From NCBI GenBank assembly GCA_025356085.1, contig JANXUV010000229.1, positions 1 through 55,946 of the forward strand: a stretch of 55,946 nucleotides of DNA, written 5' to 3'. The notes beneath the pieces were generated by a model that worked only from the letters and a program-made list of their open reading frames with translations, ran no database searches and was not told the DNA's origin. Shown piece after piece: positions 16,144 to 26,532 of this stretch. A program made the translations under genes and the position numbers. Position 1 is the first letter of the stretch; each line of letters begins with the position of its first letter. The stretch comes from Betaproteobacteria bacterium (lineage in GTDB: Bacteria > Pseudomonadota > Gammaproteobacteria > Burkholderiales > SG8-39).

Positions 16144-17010
16144 TCAGCCCTGGGGCTCGTCCTGCGGATCCGTGTTCGGCTTGCCCGCCGCGCGCCGGTA
16201 TTCCGAGGGCGGGATGCCGACCTGCTGCTGGAAGAAGCGGGTGAAATTGGATTGCGCCGAGAAGCCCAGCTCGGCCGACACCTCGGCGATTTTGGCGCTG
16301 CCCGAGGAAAGCTTGGCGATCGCCGACTCGACGCACAGCAGGTCGAGATAGGAGCGCGGCGAGCGGCCGGTGCTGGTCTGGAACAGGTCGTAGAAGCGCG
16401 AGCGCGACAGGCCGACCTGGCTGGCCAGGTCGTTCATGTTCACGTCCTTGTTCGGGTGCGCGCGCAGCAGCGCGAGCGCCTTGCGGATGCGGTTGTCGGC
16501 GAACGGCGAGCCGCGCCACATGCGCGCGCCGGACTGGCGCCGCGCGAGATAGGTTTCCACGATCGACAGCATCAGTTCCTGCAACATGAATTCAAGCCGC
16601 TCGTGGGAGAGGAACTGGTCGTTCAGCACTTCGACCACCAGCGTGTCGGCGAGCTGGCGGATGCGCGCGGTGATGTTCTCGCGCGACGGGCCGAAGGCGC
16701 GGCTGGCCGCGTCGAACACCGCCGGGAAGCTGCCGCGCAGCCAGTCGGTGGACGCATGAAAGCACAGTAGTTGCGCAGAAGTCGTACCGGGCTCGAAAAC
16801 GGTTTCGCTGGTCGCGCCAGGGCTCAGGAACAGCAGGCTCTCGCGCGTCAGGCGCAGCGGCACGCCGTCCACCCACAGGTCGAGATCGGCGCCCTCTTGC
16901 TTGACCACGATCAGGGGTACCGGGCTGGTCTGCGGGGGGTCGCCCGCGGCCGCCTCGATCAACTGCAGGCGCCCGAAACTGCCGTCGAATACGCGAATGG
17001 GGCGGGCCAT
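16144..17010 (-). CDS. AraC-family transcriptional regulator
   Basis: C-terminal double HTH: VNMNDLASQVGLSRSRFYDLFQTSTGRSPRSYLDLL...IAEVSAELGFSAQSNFTRFFQQQVGIPPSEYRR. Confidence 0.93.
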   Translation of the reverse strand: MARPIRVFDGSFGRLQLIEAAAGDPPQTSPVPLIVVKQEGADLDLWVDGVPLRLTRESLLFLSPGATSETVFEPGTTSAQLLCFHASTDWLRGSFPAVFDAASRAFGPSRENITARIRQLADTLVVEVLNDQFLSHERLEFMLQELMLSIVETYLARRQSGARMWRGSPFADNRIRKALALLRAHPNKDVNMNDLASQVGLSRSRFYDLFQTSTGRSPRSYLDLLCVESAIAKLSSGSAKIAEVSAELGFSAQSNFTRFFQQQVGIPPSEYRRAAGKPNTDPQDEPQG

Positions 17011-17067
17011 GTGAAGCAGCTTAGCCGCTGGACGGGGACTTGCCTAGTAGCTTCCGCAGCGGTGCCG

Positions 17068-17553
17068 CTAGTACGCCAGCCAGCGGGGCCTTTTCGCCGA
17101 AATCACCCGGGTATTGACCCCCACCCAGTTGAGGCCGCCGAACAGGCGCCCATGCTCGATCTTCACGCAGCGGTCCATGACGGTTTCCAGCCCCTTCGAG
17201 CGGGCCAGGGCGCCGGCCGCCTCGTTCTTCACCCCGAGCTGCTGCCAGAAGACCTTCGCGCCGATGGCGATCGCGTCCTCGGCGACCGGCAGCACGTCCG
17301 CGGTCTTGCGGAACACGTCCACCAGGTCGACCTGTGCGGCAATACTGCGGGGGATGTCGCGCAGCGAGGCGTAGCACTTCTGCCCGAGCACTTCCGGGTA
17401 TTGGGGGTTCACCGGGATCACGCGGTAGCCGTGCTCGAGCATGTACTTGGCGGCAAAATAACTCGGCCGGTGCCATTGCGCCGACAGGCCGACAACCGCG
17501 ATTACGCGGCTCTCTTTCAATATGCGGCGCAGCGTGTTGATATCGTCGTGCAT
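17068..17553 (-). CDS. CoA-binding domain protein
   Basis: SRVIAVVGLSAQWHRPSYFAAKYMLEHGYRVIPVNPQYPEVLGQKCYASLRDIP; start set at MHDDIN. Confidence 0.88.
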   Translation of the reverse strand: MHDDINTLRRILKESRVIAVVGLSAQWHRPSYFAAKYMLEHGYRVIPVNPQYPEVLGQKCYASLRDIPRSIAAQVDLVDVFRKTADVLPVAEDAIAIGAKVFWQQLGVKNEAAGALARSKGLETVMDRCVKIEHGRLFGGLNWVGVNTRVISAKRPRWLAY

Positions 17554-17596
17554 CGCACTACTATAATCGAAGTCCCACCCCGGAGGAGAGCGCGCG

Positions 17597-17938
17597 ATGT
17601 ACGTCGAGGAACGCATGTATACGCTGCAGGTCGGTACCGCAGGCCAGTACTTCAAGAATTACGAGGAGTTCGGCATGAAGGTGCAGCTGAAGCACCTGCC
17701 GCACATGGTGGGCTACTACGTTACCGAGTCCGGGCCGCTCAACCTGGTGGTGCACCTGTGGGCCTACGACGACCTGAACCAGCGCGACAAGTGCCGCGCC
17801 GCGATGCAGGCCGATCCGGAGTGGCAGACTTACCTCGCGAAGAATCGGCCGTTCATGATCTCGCAGGACACGCGCATCATGAAATGCGCGCCGTTCTTCG
17901 TCGAGCGGCTGAAGAAAATGCTGGGCGCGGCAAAGTAA
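17597..17938 (+). CDS. NIPSNAP family protein
   Basis: MYVEERMYTLQVGTAGQYFKNYEEFG...GPLNLVVHLWAYDDLNQRDKCRAAMQADPEW; good RBS GGAGGAG upstream. Confidence 0.9.
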   Translation: MYVEERMYTLQVGTAGQYFKNYEEFGMKVQLKHLPHMVGYYVTESGPLNLVVHLWAYDDLNQRDKCRAAMQADPEWQTYLAKNRPFMISQDTRIMKCAPFFVERLKKMLGAAK

Positions 17939-18882
17939 TGGCTCTGCATCCGCAACTGGTGGCCCTGCTCGAGCGTGCCGCAAAGTCTTTGCTGCCGGCC
18001 TATTTCGACGTGCCGCCCGCGGTCGCGCGCCGGCTCTACCGCGACACGCGAGGCGCGCTCACGCCCGATCCGCCCGCGGTCGAATACGTTCAGCTGATGA
18101 TGGCACCCGGAAAAGCCGGGCCGGTACCTTTCCGTACTTATCGCCCCAAAGGTGCGAGCAAGGACGAAATTCTCCCGGCACTCGTCTACTTCCACGGCGG
18201 CGGCTGGGTGATCGGCGACCTCGACACGCACGATGTCGTCTGTCGCACGCTGTGCAATGCCGCGCGATGCGCGGTGTTCTCGGTGGAATATCGGAAAGCA
18301 CCCGAGGCGCCTTTTCCGGCGGCGGTAGACGATTGCTGGTCGGCGCTGACGGCGATCGCCAGCGGCGGAGACATACTCAAAATAAACCCGAAGCAGATCG
18401 CCGTCGCCGGCGACAGCGCGGGCGGCAACCTCGCCACGGTGATGGCGCTGATGGCGCGCGATGCGGGCGGTCCGGCGATTTCCTTCCAGGTGCTGATCTA
18501 TCCTGGTGTGGACCAGCGCATGAAGCATCCGTCGATCGAGCGCAACGCCGTAGGGTACCTGCTGACGAAAAAAAGCATGGAGTATTTCCGCGGCCATTAC
18601 CTGCCGAACGAAAAAGACTGGCTTGACTGGCGCGCGTCGCCGCTGCTCGCGAAAAGTCTCGCGAAGCTCCCGCCGGTCTATGTGATTACCGCAGGCTTCG
18701 ATCCGCTGGTGGACGAGGGCAAGGAGTACGCGGAGCGAATGCAGAAGGAAGGCGTACCGGTCGAATACAAAAATCATCCCGACATGGTGCATGGCTTCAT
18801 CACCATGGGCCGCGTGCTGGACACCGCAAACACGGCGCTCTCCGATTGCGCGCGCGCCCTGAGAAAAGCCTGGGGAACTTGA
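17938..18882 (+). CDS. Alpha/beta hydrolase (HSL/esterase family)
   Basis: YFHGGGWVIGDLDTHD and VAGDSAGGNLATVMAL motifs; start overlaps the NIPSNAP stop. Confidence 0.92.
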   Translation: MALHPQLVALLERAAKSLLPAYFDVPPAVARRLYRDTRGALTPDPPAVEYVQLMMAPGKAGPVPFRTYRPKGASKDEILPALVYFHGGGWVIGDLDTHDVVCRTLCNAARCAVFSVEYRKAPEAPFPAAVDDCWSALTAIASGGDILKINPKQIAVAGDSAGGNLATVMALMARDAGGPAISFQVLIYPGVDQRMKHPSIERNAVGYLLTKKSMEYFRGHYLPNEKDWLDWRASPLLAKSLAKLPPVYVITAGFDPLVDEGKEYAERMQKEGVPVEYKNHPDMVHGFITMGRVLDTANTALSDCARALRKAWGT

Positions 18883-20555
18883 AACCCGATTTGAAAACCA
18901 GGCACGGTGGCCGCATCCTCGCCGATGCGCTAGCCGGCCACGGCGTGCGCGCCGCCTTCGGCGTGCCGGGCGAGAGCTTCCTGCCGGTGCTGGATGGCCT
19001 GCACGATCTCAGGGACAAGCTCAGGTTCATCATCTGCCGCCAGGAAGGCGGCGCTTCCTACATGGCCGAGGCCTGGGCCAAGCTCACCGGTGCACCGGGC
19101 GTGCTGTTCGTCACGCGCGGACCCGGCGCGACCAACGGCTCGGTCGGCGTGCATACCGCGTTTCAGGATTCCTCGCCGATGCTCGTCTTTGTCGGCCAGG
19201 TCGGCAACGATTTCGTCGAGCGCGAAGCCTTCCAGGAGCTGGACTACCGGCGCATGTATGGGCCGCTCACCAAGTGGGTGGCGCAGATCGACCGCGCCGA
19301 GCGCATCCCCGAGTACGTGAGCCACGCTTTCCACGTCGCCACCTCGGGCCGGCCCGGCCCGGTGCTGCTCGCGCTGCCGGAGGACATGCTGTTCTCGGAG
19401 GCTGCGGTTGCCGATGTGCCGCACTACCGCACGCCGCGCGCGGCGCCAGCGCCCGCGGACATGAAGGAACTCGAGCGCCTGCTCAATGGCGCGAAGCATC
19501 CATTCGTCATCGTCGGTGGCGGAGGCTGGACGAAAAGCGCGAGCGACGCGCTGCAGGCCTGGGCTGGGCGCGCCGGCATTCCGGTGGGCGCCTCGTTCCG
19601 CTGCCAGGATTATTTCGACAACCGGCATCCGAACTACGCCGGCGACGTCGGCATCGGCCTCAATCCGAAGCTTGCGCAGCGCGTGAAGGATGCGGACGTC
19701 CTGCTGGTGATCGGCGCGCGCCTGGGCGAGATGACCACCAGCGGCTACACGCTGCTCGAGGTGCCGGTGCCGAAGCAGAAGCTGGTGCACGTGCACGCCG
19801 GCGCCGAAGAGCTGGGACGGGTCTACCAGGCGACGTTGCCGATCAACTCGAACTATGAGGAGTTTGTTTCCGCGCTTGCTTCGTTGAAACTGAATACGAG
19901 CTGGAAAGAAAATTCAAAAGAGATTCACAATAATTATTTGGAATGGAACAAGCCCATTCCGATGCCGGGCGCGCTGCATTACGGCGAAGTCATCGCCTGG
20001 CTGTCGCAGAACCTGCCCGAGGATGCGATCCTCACCAACGGCGCGGGAAATTTTGCCAGTTGGCTGCACCGGCATTTCCAATATAAAGGCTGGCGTACGC
20101 AGCTCGCGCCTACCAGCGGCTCGATGGGCTACAGCGTGCCGGCGGCGGTGGCGGCGAAGATCGCCGCGCCGAAGCGCACAGTGGTCGCGCTGGCCGGCGA
20201 CGGCGAGTTCCTGATGAACGGCCAGGAGTTCGCCACCGCGATGCAGTACGGCGCCGCGATCATCGTGCTGGTGGTGAACAACGGCATGTACGGCACTATC
20301 CGGATGCACCAGGAACGCGAGTATCCGGGCCGAGTTTCAGGCACCGAGCTGGCGAATCCGGACTTTGCCGCCTATGCGCGCGCCTTCGGCGGCCATGGCG
20401 AGACGGTGGCACGCACCGCGGAATTCGCGCCGGCGTTCCAGCGCGCGGTGGCTTCCGGCAAACCGGCGATCCTGGAACTGCGGATCGATTCGGAGGCGAT
20501 CACGCCCTCGGCGACGCTCTCGAGCCTGCGCGCTGCGGCGCTGGCGAAGAAATAG
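18879..20555 (+). CDS. Thiamine pyrophosphate-dependent enzyme (acetolactate synthase-like)
   Basis: GRILADALAGHGVRAAFGVPGESFLPVLDGL, VTRGPGATNGSVGVHTAFQDSSPM, and TPP motif GDGEFLMNGQEFATAMQYGAAIIVLVVNN. Possible TTG start. Confidence 0.9.
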   Translation: MKPDLKTRHGGRILADALAGHGVRAAFGVPGESFLPVLDGLHDLRDKLRFIICRQEGGASYMAEAWAKLTGAPGVLFVTRGPGATNGSVGVHTAFQDSSPMLVFVGQVGNDFVEREAFQELDYRRMYGPLTKWVAQIDRAERIPEYVSHAFHVATSGRPGPVLLALPEDMLFSEAAVADVPHYRTPRAAPAPADMKELERLLNGAKHPFVIVGGGGWTKSASDALQAWAGRAGIPVGASFRCQDYFDNRHPNYAGDVGIGLNPKLAQRVKDADVLLVIGARLGEMTTSGYTLLEVPVPKQKLVHVHAGAEELGRVYQATLPINSNYEEFVSALASLKLNTSWKENSKEIHNNYLEWNKPIPMPGALHYGEVIAWLSQNLPEDAILTNGAGNFASWLHRHFQYKGWRTQLAPTSGSMGYSVPAAVAAKIAAPKRTVVALAGDGEFLMNGQEFATAMQYGAAIIVLVVNNGMYGTIRMHQEREYPGRVSGTELANPDFAAYARAFGGHGETVARTAEFAPAFQRAVASGKPAILELRIDSEAITPSATLSSLRAAALAKK

Positions 20556-20558
20556 GAA

Positions 20559-20912
20559 TCAGAGGAACCGGACGACCGTGCCGTTGCAGGCGAGGGAGCC
20601 GCGGCCGAAGCCGAAGAAGCCCTGCTTGGTGTAGCAAGCGAAATTGATGACGCCGTTGCCGCCAAGGTTCGCGGCCTTCTGCCGGAATGACGCCGCCGCT
20701 TCGTCTTGCGAACTGTAGGAAGGCGAGCCGAAGGCGCTGACCCAGGACTCGATCCATAGCCGCTTGATGATCCGGTAGTTCACGGGCGCGCTGGCGACCG
20801 ATTCATGCACGCTGACCTGATCCGCTGTCACAGGCGGTTCCGATGGCCGGGTCGCGCAGCCGGCCAGAGCGGCCAGGGCGGCAAGAACCAAAACGACATT
20901 GCGGTGTGGCAT
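20559..20912 (-). CDS. Small lipoprotein, hypothetical
   Basis: MPHRNVVLVLAALAALAGC lipobox. Confidence 0.75.
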   Translation of the reverse strand: MPHRNVVLVLAALAALAGCATRPSEPPVTADQVSVHESVASAPVNYRIIKRLWIESWVSAFGSPSYSSQDEAAASFRQKAANLGGNGVINFACYTKQGFFGFGRGSLACNGTVVRFL

Positions 20913-20932
20913 GGCTGAAGCTCCCTGTCGCG

Positions 20933-21304
20933 CTATCGTGTCATGGCGACGAACGTCTTGTCGTCCTGGAGTTTACGTTCGAATTGCAGGAACTGGTAGT
21001 AGCCGCAGCTCTTACTGTAGGGGTAGCCGCGGCAGGCTTCAGGGCGTGCCGCGTAGACCGTGCAGCGGCGCTCCTTGCGGTCGAAGAAGCGGCAGACGCT
21101 GCCGAAGGACTCGTCCTTATGCTTGCGCAGGCCGCGCACCTTTTCTTCCTTGTCGTACAGCGTGAAGCGCTCTTCGGCGGTTTCGTAGTCGAGCTCGAAG
21201 TGCTTCGCCAGGCGCGCGATGTCGGCGCGCGAAACCTCGATCAGGGGGTAGCTGCAGCAGTAACCGGGGCACTTGTTGCAGTCGTAGGTGGTTTTGCTCG
21301 TCAT
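20933..21304 (-). CDS. YkgJ-family cysteine cluster protein
   Basis: YDCNKCPGYCCSYPLIEVSRADIARLAKHF... and CRFFDRKERRCTVYAARPEACRGYPYSKSC. Confidence 0.88.
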   Translation of the reverse strand: MTSKTTYDCNKCPGYCCSYPLIEVSRADIARLAKHFELDYETAEERFTLYDKEEKVRGLRKHKDESFGSVCRFFDRKERRCTVYAARPEACRGYPYSKSCGYYQFLQFERKLQDDKTFVAMTR

Positions 21305-21415
21305 GTCGTTCCGCGGGGCTTCAGAAGGCCGCGAATTTTACGCGAACTGCCCAAACCCTTTCGGCCATTGTTCGCGTTTCACTCCTTCGTACCCACTTTT
21401 ATTGGAGGTAACGTC

Positions 21416-22228
21416 ATGAAATTCGTTCAATGGGCCGGTGCGGCGCTGCTGGCGGCCGTTTCGGCGGGTTGTTCCACCCCTGCTACCGCGGTCGGCGGCC
21501 TGGCCGACCTGACCGTCTACGACCGCAATGAGGGCCGCCCGCTGCCCGTGTACTGGCATGCGGGCCGGGCCTACGTGATCGGCAAGCCCGGCAACGAATA
21601 CCAGCTGAACCTGCGCAGCCGGCAGGGCGAGGAGGTGCTGGCGGTGCTGTCGGTCGACGGGGTCAATGTAATCAGCGGCGAGACCGCCACCGTGCAGCAA
21701 AGCGGCTACGTGCTGCAGCCCGGGCGCGCGCTGGAATTGAAGGGCTGGCGCAAGGATCTGTCGCGCACGGCGGCGTTCTACTTCACCACGCTGGCCGATT
21801 CCTATGCCACGCGTACCGGCCGGCCGGACAATCTCGGCGCGATCGGCGTGGCGGTGTTCCGGAAAAAGGCGCCGGAACCGGCGCCGATCTCAGAGATCGC
21901 CCCGGCGGCGCCGCTGGCGAAATCGGCGAACGGCGAAATAAGCGGACGACGCGACGCCGCGGCCAGCGGCGCTGCCAGTATGCTCCGTTCGGCCGAAGCG
22001 CCGCTCGGCACTGGGTATGGCCGCAGCGAGACATCGCCGGTCCGCTATGTGGGCTTCGAGCGCGCTTCCGGCGAGCCGGCCGAAACGGTGGTCATCTACT
22101 ACGACAGCTGCCAGAACCTGCTCGCGCGCGGGATCATTCCCAGGGCCAGCGCGCCCTGCGCGGTCCAGCCGGCTTCGCGGCCGGGGCCGAATCCGTTTCC
22201 GGGCTTCGCAGCCGAGCCGCCCGCGTGA
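21416..22228 (+). CDS. Hypothetical lipoprotein/secreted protein
   Basis: MKFVQWAGAALLAAVSAGC lipobox; RBS ggagg upstream. Confidence 0.75.
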   Translation: MKFVQWAGAALLAAVSAGCSTPATAVGGLADLTVYDRNEGRPLPVYWHAGRAYVIGKPGNEYQLNLRSRQGEEVLAVLSVDGVNVISGETATVQQSGYVLQPGRALELKGWRKDLSRTAAFYFTTLADSYATRTGRPDNLGAIGVAVFRKKAPEPAPISEIAPAAPLAKSANGEISGRRDAAASGAASMLRSAEAPLGTGYGRSETSPVRYVGFERASGEPAETVVIYYDSCQNLLARGIIPRASAPCAVQPASRPGPNPFPGFAAEPPA

Positions 22229-22260
22229 AGGACGCGGAGGCCCGGGTAGACTAGGAGGCG

Positions 22261-22800
22261 ATGGCCGCCGGCGACGAACAGCTGATGCTCGCGTACCGCG
22301 AAGGCGATGCCGGCGCCTTCGACGAGCTTTACCGCCGCCACAAGGGCGGCCTTTTCCGCTTCGTGCTGCGCAGCCTGCGCGATCGTGCGGTGGCCGAGGA
22401 GCTCTACCAGGAGATCTGGATGCGGGCGATCGAGGCGCGCGGACGGTATGAACCCCAGGCGAAGTTCAGCACCTGGCTGTACACCATCGCGCACAACCGG
22501 CTGGTTGATCACTGGCGGAAAAAGGGGTTGCAAGTCGTTTCCTTGGACACTGAAAGCGAAATTTCCGCCAACCCCGGATTCGAACCCCCCAGAATCCTCG
22601 AAGCCAGGCAGGCACTCGAAAAATTCACGCGGGCGCTCGAGGCGCTGCCGCCCGCGCAGCGCGAGGCTTTCCTGCTGCACCAGGAGGCCGAGATGAGCGT
22701 GCCGGAGATCGCGCGCGCGACCGGCACCAACGAGGAGGCCGCGAAGAGCCGCTTGCGCTACGCGGTGTCCAAGCTGAAAGAGGCGATCGGCGATGGCTGA
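22261..22800 (+). CDS. ECF-type RNA polymerase sigma factor
   Basis: Region 2 DAGAFDELYRRHKGGLFRFVLRSLRDRAVAEELYQEIWMRAIEARGRYEPQAKFSTWLYTIAHNRLVDHWRK. Region 4 LPPAQREAFLLHQEAEMSVPEIARATGTNEEAAKSRLRYAVSKLKE. Confidence 0.93.
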   Translation: MAAGDEQLMLAYREGDAGAFDELYRRHKGGLFRFVLRSLRDRAVAEELYQEIWMRAIEARGRYEPQAKFSTWLYTIAHNRLVDHWRKKGLQVVSLDTESEISANPGFEPPRILEARQALEKFTRALEALPPAQREAFLLHQEAEMSVPEIARATGTNEEAAKSRLRYAVSKLKEAIGDG

Positions 22801-23659
22801 CGAGCAAAACCCCAAGGTGACGGCCGCCTACCGCGCGCTCGGCGCGGAGGAGCCGCCGCGCGCGCTCGACGAGGCGATCCTCGCCGCCAGCCGCCGGCCC
22901 CCTAAGGCCTGGACGCAACGCTGGGCCGTGCCGCTGTCGCTCGCCGCGGTGCTCGTCCTTTCGATTACCGTCACGCTGCGCATCCAGCAGGAAGCCCCGG
23001 AGCTCCAGTCGATGGCGCCGCCGCCCGCCCCGCCCATCCCACAGCAGGAAAAGGGGCAGGTTGCGTCCTTGAATCTGAAGGCCGATACACAGCTCAGGGC
23101 GGCCAAGTCCGCCGCTGCGACACGTGAATCACGTGACGAGCCCAAGGCCTTCAACGAACTGGGCCGCGACCAGGCGCCGGACGTTGCTGTGCCCGCGCCC
23201 GCCGCGCAGTCCACCGATCCATCCGACGGATTGGGCAACGTAGCCGGCATGATCGCGGGAAGATCCAAGGCGGAGCGCGACTCGATTCGGCCCGAGTCCA
23301 GCATCGCCGGACCCGCCGCGCGACAGGCCGAGGAGCGTGTCTCGCGTGACGCCGAAGCCGCCGCGCGAGCGCCGCAGGCGGGCGCGGCGCTTGCCAAGCG
23401 CAGCATGGCCGACGCCGGTAGCGCCGCTGCGCCGCCGCCCGCGCCTGCCGCCAGGCCTGCGCCGGTGCAGGAACGTCCCGCGCAGGTTGCCCGGCTGGAG
23501 GCGCCGCCCGAGCGCGAGCTGGAGCGCATCGCCACGCTGCGACTCGAAGGCAAGCACGAGGAGGCCGACAAGGCGCTCGCGGAATTCCGCAGGCGTTTTC
23601 CGGACTACCGGATGAGCGACGCGATGCGTGAGCGTGTCGAGCGCGTGGAGCGCCGCTAG
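22793..23659 (+). CDS. Putative membrane-anchored protein coupled to the ECF sigma factor (anti-sigma candidate)
   Basis: Overlaps the sigma gene by 8 bp. Single TM segment WAVPLSLAAVLVLSITVTL, then a Pro/Ala-rich periplasmic region. Confidence 0.7.
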   Translation: MADEQNPKVTAAYRALGAEEPPRALDEAILAASRRPPKAWTQRWAVPLSLAAVLVLSITVTLRIQQEAPELQSMAPPPAPPIPQQEKGQVASLNLKADTQLRAAKSAAATRESRDEPKAFNELGRDQAPDVAVPAPAAQSTDPSDGLGNVAGMIAGRSKAERDSIRPESSIAGPAARQAEERVSRDAEAAARAPQAGAALAKRSMADAGSAAAPPPAPAARPAPVQERPAQVARLEAPPERELERIATLRLEGKHEEADKALAEFRRRFPDYRMSDAMRERVERVERR

Positions 23660-24237
23660 GCTTTTTTTCCCGCGGTGCGCAGAAACTCCGTCAGCTCGGC
23701 GTCGTGCAGCAGCCGGATGTTGGATTGCGCCGCGAAGTTGCGCGCATTGTCGGTGATATCGCCCGCGACAACATATACGCTTTCGCCCGCTTCGCTTGCC
23801 CGCTTCGCGGCATCGAGTTCTTTCAGCGGCTCGACGCCGGTGCGGGTCGCTTTCCATCGCTTGCAGGCGACGAGGGAAACACGGCCGGCGCGAGTCAGTT
23901 CCAGATCGGCGCCCGCGCCCTTGAACCGGCTCACCGCATAGCCGTCGCGACGGAAGGCTTCTTCCATGGCAGCCGAGAAATCATCCCATGACAGCGCGCG
24001 CAGCGCTTCCAGCCTGCCGGCGATACGCTTCGCGCTGGGCGCACGCAGCTGCTTCCAGCCCGCGACGCTGCCGATGACCAGGAACGGCAGGGCGATGAAC
24101 GCCGCGTAGAACTCCGGAAACGAGAACTTCTCCAGCATGAAGCGCGATGCGGCCGCGGTCGCCAGGGCGATGCCGATGCTGATCCACCACGGCGAGCGCA
24201 GCAAAACCGCGAACAGCGAGTTCTCATGCATTTTCAT
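23656..24237 (-). CDS. Membrane protein with Mrr/restriction-endonuclease-like domain
   Basis: Two hydrophobic N-terminal segments, then GADLELTRAGRVSLVACKRWKATRTGVEPLKEL, like PD-(D/E)XK Mrr folds. Confidence 0.75.
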   Translation of the reverse strand: MKMHENSLFAVLLRSPWWISIGIALATAAASRFMLEKFSFPEFYAAFIALPFLVIGSVAGWKQLRAPSAKRIAGRLEALRALSWDDFSAAMEEAFRRDGYAVSRFKGAGADLELTRAGRVSLVACKRWKATRTGVEPLKELDAAKRASEAGESVYVVAGDITDNARNFAAQSNIRLLHDAELTEFLRTAGKKA

Positions 24238-24245
24238 GGCGGGGA

Positions 24246-24271
24246 AAATAAAGGGGTCTGACCCCCTTATT

Positions 24272-24272
<1 letters not shown>
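24246..24272. terminator. Palindrome aaataaaggggtc-t-gacccccttattt, terminator-like / REP-like
   Basis: 13-bp arms with one mismatch at the 3' end of gltL; T-rich on the minus strand after the stem. Confidence 0.6.
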
Positions 24273-25000
<728 letters not shown>

Positions 25001-25006
25001 TTTTTC

Positions 25007-25696
25007 CTACCGGATGATGGCGATGCGGGTTTGCAGGCTCTTCACGAGGGATGACAGGCCGAACGAGACGACGAAGTAGATCACGGCGACGAAGGTGTAC
25101 ATCTCGACCAGGCGGTAATCGCGGTTGGCGACCTTCGACGCGGCGCCGAGGAAGTCGGTGGCCGAGATCACGTAGACCAGCGAAGTATCCTGAAAAAGAA
25201 TGATGGTCTGCGTCAGCAGCACCGGCAGCATGTTGCGGAAGGCCTGCGGCAGCACGATCCTGCCCATCGTCAGCCAGTAGTTGAGTCCGAGCGCGTAACC
25301 CGCCCAGACCTGGCCGCGCGCCACGGACTGGATGCCGGCGCGCATGATCTCGCAGTAGTAGGCCGCCTCGAACATGGTGAAGGTGATGACGGCGGAGAGG
25401 AAAGAGCCGACCTTGACCGGATCCTTGGCGCCGATGACCCAGGCGCCGATGTAGGGCACCAGGAAGAAGAACCAGAAAATCACCAGCACCAGAGGCAGCG
25501 AGCGCATCAGGTTCACGTAGCCGCCGGCGGCCAGGCCGAGCAGCCGGAACTTCGACAGCCGCATCATCGCCAGCAGCGTGCCGAAGAAAATGCCGCCGAT
25601 CATCGCCAGCGCGGTCAGCGTCAGCGTGAAGGTCATGCCGTCCCGGAACAGGTAGACCCAGGAGCGCTGGATGACGTCGAAGTCGTAGCCGCTCAT
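25007..25696 (-). CDS. gltK: Amino-acid ABC transporter permease
   Basis: HisMQ-family permease pattern; position in operon. Confidence 0.9.
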   Translation of the reverse strand: MSGYDFDVIQRSWVYLFRDGMTFTLTLTALAMIGGIFFGTLLAMMRLSKFRLLGLAAGGYVNLMRSLPLVLVIFWFFFLVPYIGAWVIGAKDPVKVGSFLSAVITFTMFEAAYYCEIMRAGIQSVARGQVWAGYALGLNYWLTMGRIVLPQAFRNMLPVLLTQTIILFQDTSLVYVISATDFLGAASKVANRDYRLVEMYTFVAVIYFVVSFGLSSLVKSLQTRIAIIR

Positions 25697-25709
25697 TTTC
25701 CCGCCGCCA

Positions 25710-26465
25710 TCAGTGGCCCCCGGCCGTCGGCGAGGCGGCGATCAGCCCCGGCACGCGCACCCTGTTTTCCAGCATGCGCATGCCGATCACCACCAGCAGG
25801 TTGGTCAGCAGGTAGATGACGGTGGCCGCGGTGAAGGCTTCGAAGACGCGGAAGCTGAACTCCTGCATCGCGCGCGCGCGGCCGGTGAGCTCCAGCAGGC
25901 CGATCGTCAGCGCCACCGAGGAATTCTTGACTACGTTCATGGATTCCGAGGTGAGCGGCGGCAGCACGATCCTGAACGCCTGCGGCAGCAGCACGAAACG
26001 GTAGTTCTGGCCGAGCGTCAGCCCGAGCGCGGTGCCGGCCATGCCCTGGCCGCGCGACAGCGAGCCGATGCCGGCCTTCACCTGCACGGCGACGCGCACC
26101 GAGGTGAACAGGCCGAGGCACAGCACCGCCGGCACATACGAGCCCCAGGGCGGCGGCACCTGCTTGATCCAGTCGCCGATCGCCGTCGGCAGCAGTTCCG
26201 GCACCACGAAGAACCACAGGAACATCTGCACGATCAGCGGGATGTTGCGGAACAGCTCGACGTAAGCGTTGCCCAGCCGGACGATCCACTTATGCGGCGT
26301 GGTGCGCAGCGTGCCGACCACCGAGCCGATCGCCAGCGCGATCACCCACGCCGCGAGCGCGGTGAGCAGCGTCCAGCCGAGGCCGACGAACAGGTAGTGG
26401 AGGTAGCTGCCCGTGCCGCCAGGCTCAGGCTGCAGCAGGATTCCCCAGTTCCAGTGGTAGTTCAC
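25710..26465 (-). CDS. gltJ: Amino-acid ABC transporter permease
   Basis: MNYHWNWGILLQPEPGGTGSYLHYLFVGLGWTLLTAL...; HisMQ-family pattern. Confidence 0.9.
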   Translation of the reverse strand: MNYHWNWGILLQPEPGGTGSYLHYLFVGLGWTLLTALAAWVIALAIGSVVGTLRTTPHKWIVRLGNAYVELFRNIPLIVQMFLWFFVVPELLPTAIGDWIKQVPPPWGSYVPAVLCLGLFTSVRVAVQVKAGIGSLSRGQGMAGTALGLTLGQNYRFVLLPQAFRIVLPPLTSESMNVVKNSSVALTIGLLELTGRARAMQEFSFRVFEAFTAATVIYLLTNLLVVIGMRMLENRVRVPGLIAASPTAGGH

Positions 26466-26493
26466 GTGTCTGCCAACCCCGGCCTCAACAGAA

Positions 26494-26515
26494 ACGGGGA
26501 GCCGAAGCTCCCCGT
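26494..26515 (-). terminator. Intercistronic hairpin (9-bp stem, TTCG loop on minus strand) between gltI and gltJ
   Basis: Plus-strand acggggagc-cgaa-gctccccgt. Minus-strand reads ACGGGGAGC TTCG GCTCCCCGT followed by TTCTGTTG. Confidence 0.65.
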
Positions 26516-26532
26516 TGATTCACTGTTGCGGA

